Assembly (NCBI GenBank): GCA_902573335.1
Contig: CACGJI010000004.1
Coordinates: 1 to 35,890 of the forward strand
DNA from: an uncultured Synechococcaceae cyanobacterium
GTDB lineage: Bacteria; Cyanobacteriota; Cyanobacteriia; PCC-6307; Cyanobiaceae
Direction: 5' to 3'
DNA length: 35,890 nucleotides
Part shown: piece after piece, positions 8,818 through 20,583 of the stretch
Position numbering within the stretch: the first letter of the stretch is position 1
Layout: each line of letters starts with the position of its first letter
Notes under the pieces: model-generated
What the model saw: only the letters and a program-made list of their open reading frames with translations
Told to the model about the DNA's origin: nothing
The model's database searches: none
Made by a program: the position numbers and the translations under genes

Positions 8818-8898
8818 AAGTATGTGGATATGTAGAGTTATATTAATGTTATAACAATTTTTATTTCGCGAAAACCGTTGTCCTGCAATGGATTTGGA

Positions 8899-10137
8899 TC
8901 AAGTCGTATATTCGCTATTGATTTCAACATACTTTTTAGAAAGATCGCATCCCCAAGCTGTGCCTTTCGATTCGCCAGAATTTAGATTAATCATAATTTT
9001 TACAATATCATCTACTAAATATCTACCTTTCATTCTGGACTTAATATAGTCTGTGACTTTTTGTGGATCATATTTATTTATCTTGCCGTTTTCCAAAATC
9101 TGAGCGTTTCCTATATACAAGTCAACGTCATTTAAATTAAATTTAACTCCAGAATTACCTGCAGCAGAAATGATTCGTCCCCAATTCGGATCACAACCAT
9201 GTATCGCAGTTTTTACCAAGGAAGAATTACAAATAGATTTCGCGAGCATAATTGCATCATCTGTATTGTTTGCTCCTTGAACCAAAACTTCTAATAAACA
9301 ATTTGCTCCCTCTCCATCCCTTGCAATATTTTTTGCCAAGTTCTGACATACTAAATCAATCCCTTGTTGGATAATTGGAAAAAACCTTTTTTCAATTTGC
9401 TCTCCTGCATTTATTCCAACAAAAGAATCATTTGTGCTTGTCTCTCCATCAACTGATATTGCATTAAAAGATTTTTTAACCGCAATAGCAATCATTTTAT
9501 CCCATTCTTCTTTTTGAATACCAGCATCACAGGTTAGAAAAGCAAGCATTGTAGCCATGTTGGGGTAAATCATTCCTGAACCTTTTGCAAATCCTGCTAT
9601 TTTTATTTTTCTACCTTGAATAATCGTCTCTATTGACACTTTTTTCAAAGTCAAATCCGTAGTTAAAATTGCTTCTGCTGCATTTTGAAAATTATTACCC
9701 TTTAAATCACTAACTAAATTCGGTAAATTTTTAACTAAATCATTTATTTGTATTGGAATACCAATTACACCAGTTGAGCACATTAAAACTTCTTCTTCTT
9801 TTATTCCTAAAAGTTCCGCAATCTTTCCTGTAGCAATCTGAAAATGTTGAATGCCAAGATTCCCTGTACATGCATTTGCTTGACCAGAATTAATTAGTAT
9901 TGCCCTGACAAAACCTGAAGAAGTTTTAATCCTTTCCTCACAAATATCCACACAAGAAGCGCGAACTATTGATTGGGTAAACATCCCACTAAAAACACTT
10001 CCTTCTGGAGCGAGTATTAGTGCTAAATCTTTTTTATTAGAAGCTTTTAAACCAGCAGATATACCAGCAAAAAGGAACCCCTTGGGTGTTACCTTACTGT
10101 CATCAACAAACGACCAATTGGAATCTAACTGGCTCAA
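8899..10137 (-). CDS. argJ: Bifunctional ornithine acetyltransferase / N-acetylglutamate synthase
   Basis: TPKGFLFAGISAGLK, GMIYPNMATMLAFLTCDA cleavage motif (ATML), ISVDGETSTNDS, HGCDPNWGRIISAAG; TTG start. Confidence 0.96.
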   Translation of the reverse strand: MSQLDSNWSFVDDSKVTPKGFLFAGISAGLKASNKKDLALILAPEGSVFSGMFTQSIVRASCVDICEERIKTSSGFVRAILINSGQANACTGNLGIQHFQIATGKIAELLGIKEEEVLMCSTGVIGIPIQINDLVKNLPNLVSDLKGNNFQNAAEAILTTDLTLKKVSIETIIQGRKIKIAGFAKGSGMIYPNMATMLAFLTCDAGIQKEEWDKMIAIAVKKSFNAISVDGETSTNDSFVGINAGEQIEKRFFPIIQQGIDLVCQNLAKNIARDGEGANCLLEVLVQGANNTDDAIMLAKSICNSSLVKTAIHGCDPNWGRIISAAGNSGVKFNLNDVDLYIGNAQILENGKINKYDPQKVTDYIKSRMKGRYLVDDIVKIMINLNSGESKGTAWGCDLSKKYVEINSEYTT

Positions 10138-10213
10138 ACTTTTTGGTATTTTAATCCATACTAACTACTCTTTAATACTAAAGAAACTAAGTAATTAGAT
10201 TATTATTAATTAT

Positions 10214-10831
10214 ATGGATATTCTTCAAAAATCAAAAAACAACCAAAGAAGGATTGGTTTAACAGGAGGTATTGCAAGTGGGAAGACAACCATAACTAAT
10301 TACATTAGAAAACATAAAAACATACCAATATTAGATGCAGATCATTTTTCAAGAGAATTAATCAAACCAAACACATATGGATATAAGAAAATTTTAGATT
10401 ATTTTGGAAATAAAATTATTGATAATAAGAGCAATTCAGAAAAGGAAATAAACAGAAAACTTTTAAGGAACATTATTTTTAAACATTCAGCAAGCAAGGA
10501 ATGGATTGAAAAACTACTTCACCCCTTAATTAAAGAAAGAATGATAGAAGAATGCAGTCAATACAGAAATAATCAAACTATAGTATTGGTTATTCCATTA
10601 TTGTTTGAAGCAAAATTTGAAGATATTTGCACTGAAATATGGTTAGTTAAATGTCCTAAAGAATTACAAAAAAACAGACTTATCACAAGGGATAAAATTA
10701 GCGAAAAAGAGGCATATAAATTGATAAATTTTCAATTAAGTTTTGAAGAAAAAAGAAAATTTTCAGATATTATTTTAGATAATTCGGATGATCAAAATAA
10801 ATGGATCAATACGATAAAAGAGCTTCTTTAA
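10214..10831 (+). CDS. coaE: Dephospho-CoA kinase
   Basis: RIGLTGGIASGKTTITNYI P-loop, ILDADHFSREL, VLVIPLLFEA. Confidence 0.95.
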   Translation: MDILQKSKNNQRRIGLTGGIASGKTTITNYIRKHKNIPILDADHFSRELIKPNTYGYKKILDYFGNKIIDNKSNSEKEINRKLLRNIIFKHSASKEWIEKLLHPLIKERMIEECSQYRNNQTIVLVIPLLFEAKFEDICTEIWLVKCPKELQKNRLITRDKISEKEAYKLINFQLSFEEKRKFSDIILDNSDDQNKWINTIKELL

Positions 10832-10834
10832 ACT

Positions 10835-12307
10835 TTAGCTATTTAATTTTTCCATAAGAAGTTTATTTGCAAGTTTAGGGTCAGCTTTACCTTTTGTTCT
10901 TTTCATAAGTTGACCAACAAAAAAACCAAGTAACTTAGTTTTGCCATTTTTGAATGCTTGAACTTCATTGGGATGTTCATTTATAAGTTCATCAATAATT
11001 GGTAAAATACTTGAAGAATCAGATATCATTGCCAACCCTTTTTCTTCAACTAATTTTTTCGGAGAAATATTTTTTTGAATAAGTTCAGGTAAAATTTCTT
11101 TTGCAATTTTTCCACTAATTATATTTTTTGAAATCATGCTAATCATTTCAGCAAGATTTTCAGGACTAAGCTTTAATTCACTAAAACTTAGTTTGTTTGA
11201 TTTTAAATAGCCCACAATATCACTTGTTACCCAATTTGAAGCTAGTTTGGCCTCGGCACCATTTGCTACTGTTTCTTCAAAAAAGTTTGCCATGCTTATT
11301 TCATCAGAAATTACTCTTGCATCATATGCAGACAACCCAAATTGACATACATATTTATTTCTTTTCTTTGAAGGTAATTCAGGTAGTTCTTTAAACCATA
11401 TGTCTTGTTGGGCTTTTGTTATTTCAATTGGACCTAAGTCAGGATCAGGAAAATATCTATAGTCACTGCTACCTTCTTTCAATCTCATACTTTTCGTTAA
11501 TTGCTTAGCTTCATCCCATAACCTTGTTTCTTGGAAAATTTTTCCTCCATTTTCATAAACTTCGATTTGTCTTGCTATTTCATAATCACAAGCCTTTTGA
11601 ATTGCAGAAAATGAATTCATATTTTTTATTTCTACTTTGGTACCAAAAGGAGCATTAGGTCCTTTTCTAACTGAAATATTGACATCACAGCGTAATGAAC
11701 CCTCTTGCATATTTCCATCTGATACTCCTAGATATCTAACTGTTCTTCTAATCTCTGAAGCATATTCAGATGCCTCTTTACCTGATCTAATATCTGGTTT
11801 ACTTACAATCTCACAAAGTGCTATTCCTGCACGATTGTAATCAACTAAAGAATACTTAGAGCCAGCTAATCTATCACTTCCTGAATGGACTAGTTTTCCG
11901 GCGTCTTCTTCCATATGTAGCCTTTCTATTCCAATTTTTTTGATATAAGGTTCTTTGTCCTTCTCAATTATTTCAACCTCTAACCAACCATTTTCAGCAA
12001 GTGGCTCATCAAATTGTGAAATTTGATAATTTTTAGGCAGATCAGGATAAAAATATTGTTTTCTATCAAATTTACAATGTTCTGCAACGCTTAAATTTAA
12101 TGCTAACGAAGTTTTTACAGCATACTCAAGAACAGTCTCATTCAAAACTGGAAGAGTTCCTGGTAACCCACAAACGACAGGATCTATATGCGTATTAGGT
12201 GCATCACCAAAAGCTGTTGACGCAGATGTGAATATTTTACTTTTCGTATTAAGCTGTACATGAGTTTCCAAACCAATCACAGCTTCCCAAGATTCCAAAT
12301 TGTTCAT
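10835..12307 (-). CDS. gatB: Aspartyl/glutamyl-tRNA amidotransferase subunit B
   Basis: WEAVIGLETHVQLNTKSKIF, LPGTLPVLN, KQYFYPDLPKNYQISQ, HMEEDAGK, YRYFPDPDLGP; ATG at 12307 preferred over the upstream TTG at 12313. Confidence 0.97.
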   Translation of the reverse strand: MNNLESWEAVIGLETHVQLNTKSKIFTSASTAFGDAPNTHIDPVVCGLPGTLPVLNETVLEYAVKTSLALNLSVAEHCKFDRKQYFYPDLPKNYQISQFDEPLAENGWLEVEIIEKDKEPYIKKIGIERLHMEEDAGKLVHSGSDRLAGSKYSLVDYNRAGIALCEIVSKPDIRSGKEASEYASEIRRTVRYLGVSDGNMQEGSLRCDVNISVRKGPNAPFGTKVEIKNMNSFSAIQKACDYEIARQIEVYENGGKIFQETRLWDEAKQLTKSMRLKEGSSDYRYFPDPDLGPIEITKAQQDIWFKELPELPSKKRNKYVCQFGLSAYDARVISDEISMANFFEETVANGAEAKLASNWVTSDIVGYLKSNKLSFSELKLSPENLAEMISMISKNIISGKIAKEILPELIQKNISPKKLVEEKGLAMISDSSSILPIIDELINEHPNEVQAFKNGKTKLLGFFVGQLMKRTKGKADPKLANKLLMEKLNS

Positions 12308-12386
12308 TATCAAAAGTCTCTTTATTTATATTATTGGATATAAAGGAAAAGAAGACCAAAACACAAATAAAAATATTTATTTTTAA

Positions 12387-13496
12387 ATGGCACAAGGAAC
12401 CAAAAATTCAATATTAATAATTGGAGGTGGACTTTTAGGTTTATCTATTGCTTATGAATTTTCTAAAAATAACTTCAAAGTTTTAGTTTTAAGCAAAAAC
12501 AGAAATGAATCAGCTGGATTTGTTGCTGCAGGAATGTTAGCTACTCATGCCGAAGGGCTCGAAGATGAATTACTAAAATTTGGCCAAGAAAGTCAAAATC
12601 TAATTCCAAAGTGGATAAAAAGTATTGAACAAGATAGTAATATTAAATGCGGTTTAAAAAAATGTGGCATAGTAGTTCCTTTTAAAAACAAAGAAGATCT
12701 TGAAAAGTTTCCTACTTATGAATATGGAAAATATTTAAATCACAAAGATCTTCAAGCAGAAATTAATGGAATGAATTCTATTTGGAAACATGGTTTACTT
12801 TTTGAACAAGATGGTCAAATAGATAACCGAAGAAGACTGATGCGTGCTCTTGAGAGAGCATGCTCCTTGCATGGAGTCGAATTTCAAGAGGGATCAGAAG
12901 TAGAGGATTTGACATTCGAAAAAAACAAAATTACAGGTGCAACAATTTTATGTGCCACTGGGGAAATAAAAAAAATTAACTGCGAAAAAGCAATTATATG
13001 CAGCGGTGCTTGGAGTAAAAAAATTTTTAATAAGATTCCAGTCTTTCCTGTAAAGGGACAAATGTTATCAATACAAGGTCCAACAAATTTTTTGAAAAGA
13101 GTTATTTTTGGTCCAAAAACTTATCTAGTGCCCCGTGATGATGGACTTATTATAGTTGGAGCGACAGTTGAAAAAGATTCCAAATTTAATCAGGGTAATA
13201 CTCCTAATGGAATAAAACAACTGCAAGAAGGCATTCGCTCCTTATTGCCAGAAGCTATTAATTGGCCACAAATGGAACATTGGTGGGGATTTAGACCCTG
13301 CACACCAGATCTAAAACCAATAATTGGAAAATCAAAAATTGAAAATCTTTTTATAGCTACAGGACATTACAGAAATGGTGTTTTATTTTCTGCAATAACT
13401 AGTGATCTTCTTTTGAAAATAGTTCAAAATAAAAATCTCAAAGAAATAGAAAAAAGATTTTTAGAAAAATTTAGTTTAGATAGATTTGCGATTTAA
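12387..13496 (+). CDS. thiO: FAD-dependent oxidoreductase, glycine oxidase ThiO-like
   Basis: ILIIGGGLLGLSIAYEFSKNNFKVLVL dinucleotide fold, GMLATHAEG, WWGFRPCTPDLKPIIG, ATGHYRNGVLFS. Confidence 0.85.
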   Translation: MAQGTKNSILIIGGGLLGLSIAYEFSKNNFKVLVLSKNRNESAGFVAAGMLATHAEGLEDELLKFGQESQNLIPKWIKSIEQDSNIKCGLKKCGIVVPFKNKEDLEKFPTYEYGKYLNHKDLQAEINGMNSIWKHGLLFEQDGQIDNRRRLMRALERACSLHGVEFQEGSEVEDLTFEKNKITGATILCATGEIKKINCEKAIICSGAWSKKIFNKIPVFPVKGQMLSIQGPTNFLKRVIFGPKTYLVPRDDGLIIVGATVEKDSKFNQGNTPNGIKQLQEGIRSLLPEAINWPQMEHWWGFRPCTPDLKPIIGKSKIENLFIATGHYRNGVLFSAITSDLLLKIVQNKNLKEIEKRFLEKFSLDRFAI

Positions 13497-13499
13497 ATT

Positions 13500-13958
13500 T
13501 TAATTTTCAGATCGCCATTTCGAATCAGAAGTTTCCCACTCACATAATTCCTCTTCGTTAAACCATAGATCAATTTCAAATTTTGCTGTATCTTCTCCAT
13601 CAGAACCATGAATAATATTCCTCCCAATATCAATAGCTAAATCACCTCTAATTGTTCCAGGCTCTGCTTCCAGAGGTTTTGTTGCTCCAATAAGTTTTCT
13701 AGCACTCAAAATAACTCCTTTGCCTTCCCACACCATCGCTACAACAGGACCACTTGAAATAAAGTCTACTAAATCACCAAAAAAAGGTCTTTCTCTATGA
13801 ACTCCATAATGATTTTGAGCAAGATCTTTTGAGGGAATTAATTGCTTTAATCCAACCAATTTAAATCCTTTTTTTTCAAATCTACCAATAATCTCAGCAA
13901 CATATCCTCTTTGAACTCCATCTGGTTTAATTGCAATAAAGGTTCTTTCTTTGGTCAT
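13500..13958 (-). CDS. ndk: Nucleoside diphosphate kinase
   Basis: [37 protein letters not shown] active-site His motif. Confidence 0.98.
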   Translation of the reverse strand: MTKERTFIAIKPDGVQRGYVAEIIGRFEKKGFKLVGLKQLIPSKDLAQNHYGVHRERPFFGDLVDFISSGPVVAMVWEGKGVILSARKLIGATKPLEAEPGTIRGDLAIDIGRNIIHGSDGEDTAKFEIDLWFNEEELCEWETSDSKWRSEN

Positions 13959-14080
13959 TTAGTTAATAATCACTCTATGTATATTCAACTTTTGGGTGGT
14001 AACTTGGCAAGTAATCATTAAAATAAAAGATATTGTTTTGAGTTATTTTCAAAAACATTTATTAATCACTAAGAAATAAG

Positions 14081-16027
14081 TTGACCAATTTTGAGCCGAA
14101 AAAATTAAAGAATATTTGGACTATTGAAGATAGTATTTCAACTTACAACATAAACAAATGGGGAGATAAATATTTTTCCATAAATTCCAAAGGAAATATA
14201 TCAGTCACTAAAGATATAAACTCTGAAAATAAGATTGATCTTTTTAAGCTTGTCAAAGAACTTAAAAGTAGAGAAATAAATCCTCCACTAATAATAAGAT
14301 TTAATGACATCTTGAAAGATCGCATAAATGCATTACATGAGTCTTTTTTAAAAGCAATAAAAACCTATAAATATAAGAACATTTATCAAGGCGTTTTTCC
14401 TGTTAAATGTAATCAACAGAAAAATGTCCTAGAAAAAATAATAGAGTTTGGTAGTCAATGGAATTTTGGTTTAGAAGTAGGAAGTAAATCAGAACTATTA
14501 ATTGGCCTTGCACTTCTTGAAAACCAAAATTCATTATTAATATGCAACGGTTATAAAGATAAGAAATATATTGAGATTGCTACTTTGGCCAGAAAACTAG
14601 GCAAAAATCCAATAATAGTTATTGAACAACGAGATGAGGTAAAAAGAATTATTCAAGCAGTTCAAGAACTTAACGCGACTCCATTAATAGGAATTAGAGC
14701 AAAGTTATCAAGCAAAAGTAGTGGTAGGTGGGGTAAATCTATTGGAGATAATTCCAAATTTGGATTATCAATCCCAGAAATTATGTCGACAATAAAAGAA
14801 CTAAAAGAAGCAAATCTTATCAACGAAATGAAATTGCTCCATTTCCATATAGGAAGTCAAATAAGTGATATTGCTGTGATCAAAGACGCATTACAAGAAG
14901 CGAGTCAAATATATGTTGAGCTATGCAAACTAGGTGCCCCAATGCAATATATCGACGTTGGGGGAGGATTAGGGATAGATTTTGATGGAACTAAAACCTC
15001 CTCCAACACCTCTACTAATTATTCTCTTCAGAATTATGCAAACGATGTAATTGCAACTATTAAGGATTCATGTGAATTAAATAATATCAAGCATCCAATC
15101 ATAATCTCAGAAAGTGGAAGAGCAATAATTAGTCATTGTTCAGTTTTAATTTTTAATGTCTTAGGAACAAGTCATGTCAGTTCCAAACTACAAATTTTTG
15201 ATAAAAAAAATCAAAAATTAATAATTTCAAATTTACTTGAAACTTTCTATGCATTAAAAAAACTTAAAAATAAAAAAATAAATTTATCTCAAATAATTGA
15301 ACTATGGAATGATGCAAAAAAGTTTAAAGAAGATTGCTTAGTCGCTTTTAGATTAGGATTTTTAAGTTTGGCAGAAAGAGCTTATGCCGAAGAACTTACT
15401 TGGGCTTGCGCAAAAGAAATTTCCAATAACCTGAATAATGATGAAATAAATCACCCTGATTTATCTGAAATCACAGAAACTCTTGCATCAACTTATTATG
15501 CAAATTTATCTATCTTTAAATCTATTCCCGATAGCTGGGCAATAAATCAGATTTTTCCAATAGTACCAATACATAGGCACTTAGAGGAGCCGTTCTGCAA
15601 AGGCAACTTTGCAGATTTAACTTGTGATTCAGATGGGAAGCTAAATAATTTTATTGATGATGGAAAAATTAAATCATTACTAAATTTACATAAGCCAGAG
15701 GAAGATAAAGATTATCTAATTGGAATTTTTATGACTGGAGCCTATCAAGAAGCATTAGGAAACTTGCACAATTTATTTGGTAGTACAAACGTTGTTCATA
15801 TAGACATAAATCAAGATAATTCATATAAGGTCAAAAATATTATCAAAGAGGACAGTAAATCTGAAATTTTACAATTATTAGATTACAGTTCAGCTTCTTT
15901 GGTTGAATCTATAAGGATTAACACTGAATCAGCAATTGATCAAAAAAAATTAACTATTGAAGAAGCAAGGAAATTAATGGATCAAATCGAAATTAGTCTC
16001 AGAAAAAGTAGTTATTTATCAGAATGA
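14081..16027 (+). CDS. speA: Biosynthetic arginine decarboxylase
   Basis: [14 protein letters not shown] (PLP Lys), [46 protein letters not shown] start. Confidence 0.96.
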   Translation: MTNFEPKKLKNIWTIEDSISTYNINKWGDKYFSINSKGNISVTKDINSENKIDLFKLVKELKSREINPPLIIRFNDILKDRINALHESFLKAIKTYKYKNIYQGVFPVKCNQQKNVLEKIIEFGSQWNFGLEVGSKSELLIGLALLENQNSLLICNGYKDKKYIEIATLARKLGKNPIIVIEQRDEVKRIIQAVQELNATPLIGIRAKLSSKSSGRWGKSIGDNSKFGLSIPEIMSTIKELKEANLINEMKLLHFHIGSQISDIAVIKDALQEASQIYVELCKLGAPMQYIDVGGGLGIDFDGTKTSSNTSTNYSLQNYANDVIATIKDSCELNNIKHPIIISESGRAIISHCSVLIFNVLGTSHVSSKLQIFDKKNQKLIISNLLETFYALKKLKNKKINLSQIIELWNDAKKFKEDCLVAFRLGFLSLAERAYAEELTWACAKEISNNLNNDEINHPDLSEITETLASTYYANLSIFKSIPDSWAINQIFPIVPIHRHLEEPFCKGNFADLTCDSDGKLNNFIDDGKIKSLLNLHKPEEDKDYLIGIFMTGAYQEALGNLHNLFGSTNVVHIDINQDNSYKVKNIIKEDSKSEILQLLDYSSASLVESIRINTESAIDQKKLTIEEARKLMDQIEISLRKSSYLSE

Positions 16028-18672
16028 ATATCTAATGTTTTTTGCAAATAATTTTTAGCATAATCTAGTGCATCACTTAACTTATCAATATCTTTAGCAC
16101 CTGCTTGAGCAAAGTTAGGCTTTCCTCCTCCACCTCCCGAACAAATTCTTGCAATCTCATTAATTAATTTACCTGCATGCAATCCTTTTTTTACTGCATC
16201 ATCGCCTAAAGAAACTGCAAATAACAACTTTCTATTTTCTGGATTTGGTATTCCCCCAAGAATCACAATTGCTTTATTTCCCAAATGAGAAGTTAAATTA
16301 AGTGCTGCAGATTGCAAAGAATTCCCATCTAAGCCATCAATCTGATTTACTAAAATTGAAAAAGAATGCACTATTTCTGCGGATGATTTTATAGAAGAGT
16401 ATTTAAAATATGCAATTTCATCTTTCATTTTTTGTATCTCTTTATTTTTATTAATAAGCTCTGCTTGCAAATTATTTACCCTTTCAAAAAGTTGATTAGG
16501 ATTTGCTTTTAACAAATCACTTAGTTGATTTATTAAAGCATTTCTATCACTGAAATAGTCTAATGCTGATTGGCCTGATAATGCTTCGATTCTTCTGACT
16601 CCAGCTGAGATTCCTTCCTCACTAATTATTTTGAAAGAACCTAATTCGGATGTAGTTTTAACATGTGTGCCACCACAAAGTTCCATTGAGACTCCTGGTA
16701 CATTAACAACGCGCACTTCATCATCATATTTTTCTCCAAACATGGCGACTGCGCCCTTTTCAAGAGCCTCACTCTTAGACATATTTTTTATTTCTAGGGA
16801 ATGATTTTCCATAATCCAAGAGTTAACTAAAGTCTCAATCTTAGAAATTTGATCTTTAGAAATAGGATTAGAGGAATTAAAGTCAAATCGTAATTTATTA
16901 AAGGCTACTAATGAACCTTTTTGTCCAACACTTTCATTAACAACTGATTTAAGTGCAGATTGTAATAAATGAGTAGCTGTATGATTTGCAGCAGCCTTAG
17001 CTCTACTAGAGGAACTAACATTAGTCTTAACTTTTTGTCCAATAGTTAATATTCCTTTTTTGATCGTTCCATAATGTAAAAAAACATTTTTCTTTCGGAT
17101 AACATTATCAACCAAGACCTCTACATCTTTTGAAAATATCGTTCCAATATCACCAACTTGCCCGCCAGATTCTCCATAAAAAGTTGTCTGATCAAGAACA
17201 ATTAAAACTTTCTGACCTTCACTTGCTTGCTTAACTAATGTTGAATCCAAGAATATACCCTTTATTTCCGCTTCCGAAAGTAGTGAACTATAACCATTAA
17301 AAACAGTTTTGTTAAAAAGATCTATTTCTCGCTCTAATGATCCCTCTAATGTCAAATCAATATTACTTGAAGCAGCTTTAGCTCTCTCTTTTTGTGCATT
17401 CATTTCTTCTTCAAAACCCTTTACATCTACACTGACACTATTTTCTTCAGCAATTTCTACAGTAAGTTCTAGAGGAAATCCATAAGTATCATAAAGTTCA
17501 AAAGCTTTAAAACCAGAAATTAATTTCTGCCCTGAAGAAATTAACTCATCTAGCAATTTCTCTCCTCTTTCGAGAGTTTCCCTAAATCTTATTTCTTCAA
17601 TTTTTATCTCATTCAAAATTAAATCATTATTATTTTTTAAATCAGGATAATTATTTTGCATTAAATTGATCCCGACAGTAGCAATATGAGGTAAAAATTC
17701 ATTTGTTATACCTAATAATCTGCCATGTCTGACCATTCTTCTAATAAGCCTTCTTAATATATATCCCCTGCCGAGATTACTTGCTGCTACTCCATCAGAA
17801 ATTAAATGAATAACGGCTCTTGTATGATCACTAATGATTTTTAAAGAAATTTTGTTTTTATCATCTGAAGAAAAATAATCAATATTTGCAATCTCACAAA
17901 TTTTTTGAATAATAGGAAAAATTAAATCTGTCTCATAATTATTTTGCTTTTTTTGTAGTATTTGAGCCATCCTTTCAAGACCCATTCCTGTATCAATATT
18001 TTTAAATTTTAAATCTGTCAATTTTCCATTAGGATCACGATTATATTGCATAAAAACAAGATTATAAAATTCAATAAAACGATCTCCATCTTCTAAATCA
18101 ATATTCTGCAGACCTTTTTCAGGATGAAAATCATAATAAAGTTCTGAACAAGGTCCACATGGACCTGTTTTGCCAGATGACCAAAAATTATCTTCCTCAC
18201 CTAGTTTCACTATCCTATCTGGATGAATACCAATTTCATCTCTCCAAATTTTTGCAGACTCTTCGTCTTCGTGAAAAACACTCACAATTATATTTTCAAC
18301 AGAAAGTTGATAAATATTAGTAACTAATTCCCAAGCCCATTGAATAGCCTCTCGTTTAAAATAATCTCCAAAAGAGAAATTACCAAGCATTTCAAAAAAA
18401 GTGTGGTGCCTGGCTGTAACTCCAACGTTTTCTATATCGTTTGTTCTGATGCACTTTTGGCTAGATGTAGCCCTTTTTGATGGTCTTTCTTTTAAACCTA
18501 AAAAAACTGGTTTAAAAGGTAGCATTCCAGCAATTGTGAGCATAACCGTAGGGTCATCTGGAATCAAAGATGCACTTGGAATGATTTTATGTAATTTTCC
18601 ACTATAAAATTTTAAAAAAGCATTTCTTATCTCATCTCCAGTAACTATCTTTTTAATTAGTTGAGATGTCAT
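16012..18672 (-). CDS. alaS: Alanyl-tRNA synthetase
   Basis: [80 protein letters not shown]. Confidence 0.98.
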   Translation of the reverse strand: MTSQLIKKIVTGDEIRNAFLKFYSGKLHKIIPSASLIPDDPTVMLTIAGMLPFKPVFLGLKERPSKRATSSQKCIRTNDIENVGVTARHHTFFEMLGNFSFGDYFKREAIQWAWELVTNIYQLSVENIIVSVFHEDEESAKIWRDEIGIHPDRIVKLGEEDNFWSSGKTGPCGPCSELYYDFHPEKGLQNIDLEDGDRFIEFYNLVFMQYNRDPNGKLTDLKFKNIDTGMGLERMAQILQKKQNNYETDLIFPIIQKICEIANIDYFSSDDKNKISLKIISDHTRAVIHLISDGVAASNLGRGYILRRLIRRMVRHGRLLGITNEFLPHIATVGINLMQNNYPDLKNNNDLILNEIKIEEIRFRETLERGEKLLDELISSGQKLISGFKAFELYDTYGFPLELTVEIAEENSVSVDVKGFEEEMNAQKERAKAASSNIDLTLEGSLEREIDLFNKTVFNGYSSLLSEAEIKGIFLDSTLVKQASEGQKVLIVLDQTTFYGESGGQVGDIGTIFSKDVEVLVDNVIRKKNVFLHYGTIKKGILTIGQKVKTNVSSSSRAKAAANHTATHLLQSALKSVVNESVGQKGSLVAFNKLRFDFNSSNPISKDQISKIETLVNSWIMENHSLEIKNMSKSEALEKGAVAMFGEKYDDEVRVVNVPGVSMELCGGTHVKTTSELGSFKIISEEGISAGVRRIEALSGQSALDYFSDRNALINQLSDLLKANPNQLFERVNNLQAELINKNKEIQKMKDEIAYFKYSSIKSSAEIVHSFSILVNQIDGLDGNSLQSAALNLTSHLGNKAIVILGGIPNPENRKLLFAVSLGDDAVKKGLHAGKLINEIARICSGGGGGKPNFAQAGAKDIDKLSDALDYAKNYLQKTLDIHSDK

Positions 18673-18791
18673 TTATCCAGAATAAGAAGATTAAAAATTA
18701 AAGAAAAGCGTAATTTCGGTTATTTCGCAAAAATAATCACGCGAATTTATATTCTATATAACTAAAGTTAATTTATAAAGCTAATTGTTCT

Positions 18792-20567
18792 ATGATAGCC
18801 TCTGCCCAGACAAGTAATTCTAAATTGGCACATACTAATAACAAGTTGACGGTTCAATCTCAAAACTTTGCAGATGATTCTTGTGCCATAAGATCTTTGG
18901 ATTGGGATCGCAGTAGATTTGATATTGAATTTGGTTTAAGAAATGGAACTACTTACAATAGTTTTATTATTAGAGGCGAGAAACTAGCAATTATTGATAC
19001 TAGTCATGCAAAGTTTGAAGAATTATGGTTTGAAGAATTACTGAAAAATGTAAATCCGCAAGAAGTTGATTATCTAATTACTAGCCACACAGAACCTGAT
19101 CATTCTGGTTTAATAGGTAATCTTTTACAATTAAACCAAAATATCACAGTAGTTGGATCAAAATTAGCACTTAAATTTATTGAAGACCAAATACATATTC
19201 CCTTTAAACGTCTAGAGGTTAAGAGTGGAGAGTTTTTAAATCTCGGAACTAATCCTAATAGTGGGTTAGAACATAATATTGAATTTATAAGTGCACCAAA
19301 TTTACATTGGCCAGATACCATATTTTCATACGATCACAGCACAAATGTTCTCTACACATGCGATGCATTTGGACTCCATTATTGTTCTGACGAATTTTTT
19401 GACACTGATCAAAAAGAAATATACGATGATTTCCGTTTTTATTACGATTGCCTTATGGGTCCAAACGCTAGAAGCGTTATGCAGGCAATTAAAAGAATAG
19501 ATAAGCTACCTGAATTAAAAACACTTGCTGTTGGTCATGGGCCTTTGCTCCATAATCAGGTCAATTTTTGGAAAGGAAAATATCTAGAATGGAGTAGTAA
19601 TAAAAGCAAAGGCAATGATTTTGTGTCAGTCTGCTACATAAGCGACTATGGTTATTGTGATCGACTAAGTCAAGCTATATCTCATGGAATAAATAAAGCG
19701 GATGCACAGGTTCAATTAATTGATTTAAGGTCTTCTGACCCACAAGAATTAACAAGTTTAATTTCCGAATCAAAAGCGGTAGTCATTCCCACATGGCCAG
19801 TAGACTCAGATAATGAATTAAAAGAATCTCTCGGTACTTTATTTGCAGCACTAAAACAGAAACAATTTACTGCAGTTTATGATGCATTTGGTGGAAATGA
19901 TGAACCAATAGATTCCTTAGCAAATAAATTAAGAGAACTTGGTCAAAAAGAAGCTTTCTCTCCTTTAAGAGTTAAAAATATTCCAGACCCAATTGTTTAT
20001 CAACAATTCGAAGAAGCTGGAACTGACCTGGGTCAATTGATCAATAAAAAGAAGAATATTGCCTCTATGAAGAGCCTTGATTCAAATTTAGATAAAGCGT
20101 TAGGGAGATTAAGTGGGGGATTATATGTTGTTACATCGAGCCAAGGCGAAGGTTCTACATTTAGACAAAGTGCAATGGTCGCAAGTTGGGTTAGTCAAGC
20201 AAGCTTTTCTCCACCAGGTATTACAGTTGCAGTAGCAAAAGATAGAGCTATTGAATCATATATGCAAGTTGGGAAAGGTTTTGTTGTGAATATCTTAAGA
20301 GAAGATAATTATCAAAAAATGTTCAGACATTTTTTAAAAAGATTTGCCCCTGGAGCTGATAGATTTGCAGATGTAGATGTAATTAGCAACATCGCTGAAG
20401 GTGGACCAGTTCTCTCAGATTCACTAGCCTTTTTAGATTGTAAAGTTAGTTCCAGACTAGAGACTCCAGACCATTGGATAATTTACGGAATTGTCGAAAA
20501 TGGTAATGTTTCTGACTTATCATGTAAGACAGCAGTTCATCACAGAAAAGTTGCTAATCACTATTAG
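18792..20567 (+). CDS. flv3: Flavodiiron protein with C-terminal flavin reductase domain, Flv3-type (canonical diiron ligands)
   Basis: Metallo-beta-lactamase-like HTEPDHSG ligands, CDAFGLHYC, VGHGPLLH; flavodoxin domain; C-term SQASFSPPGITVAVAKDRAIES flavin reductase domain. Confidence 0.9.
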   Translation: MIASAQTSNSKLAHTNNKLTVQSQNFADDSCAIRSLDWDRSRFDIEFGLRNGTTYNSFIIRGEKLAIIDTSHAKFEELWFEELLKNVNPQEVDYLITSHTEPDHSGLIGNLLQLNQNITVVGSKLALKFIEDQIHIPFKRLEVKSGEFLNLGTNPNSGLEHNIEFISAPNLHWPDTIFSYDHSTNVLYTCDAFGLHYCSDEFFDTDQKEIYDDFRFYYDCLMGPNARSVMQAIKRIDKLPELKTLAVGHGPLLHNQVNFWKGKYLEWSSNKSKGNDFVSVCYISDYGYCDRLSQAISHGINKADAQVQLIDLRSSDPQELTSLISESKAVVIPTWPVDSDNELKESLGTLFAALKQKQFTAVYDAFGGNDEPIDSLANKLRELGQKEAFSPLRVKNIPDPIVYQQFEEAGTDLGQLINKKKNIASMKSLDSNLDKALGRLSGGLYVVTSSQGEGSTFRQSAMVASWVSQASFSPPGITVAVAKDRAIESYMQVGKGFVVNILREDNYQKMFRHFLKRFAPGADRFADVDVISNIAEGGPVLSDSLAFLDCKVSSRLETPDHWIIYGIVENGNVSDLSCKTAVHHRKVANHY

Positions 20568-20583
20568 AAAATAAGTCTTTAAA

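Noticed and set aside
11197-11840. Plus-strand ORFs 11197-11394 and 11637-11840
   Set aside because: Antisense within gatB.
14143-14325. 60-aa minus-strand ORF
   Set aside because: Antisense within speA.
18401-18607. 68-aa plus-strand ORF
   Set aside because: Antisense within the conserved N-terminal region of alaS.
19100-19500. ORFs 19100-19321 (-) and 19291-19500 (+)
   Set aside because: Contained in flv3 in other frames; no coding signature.
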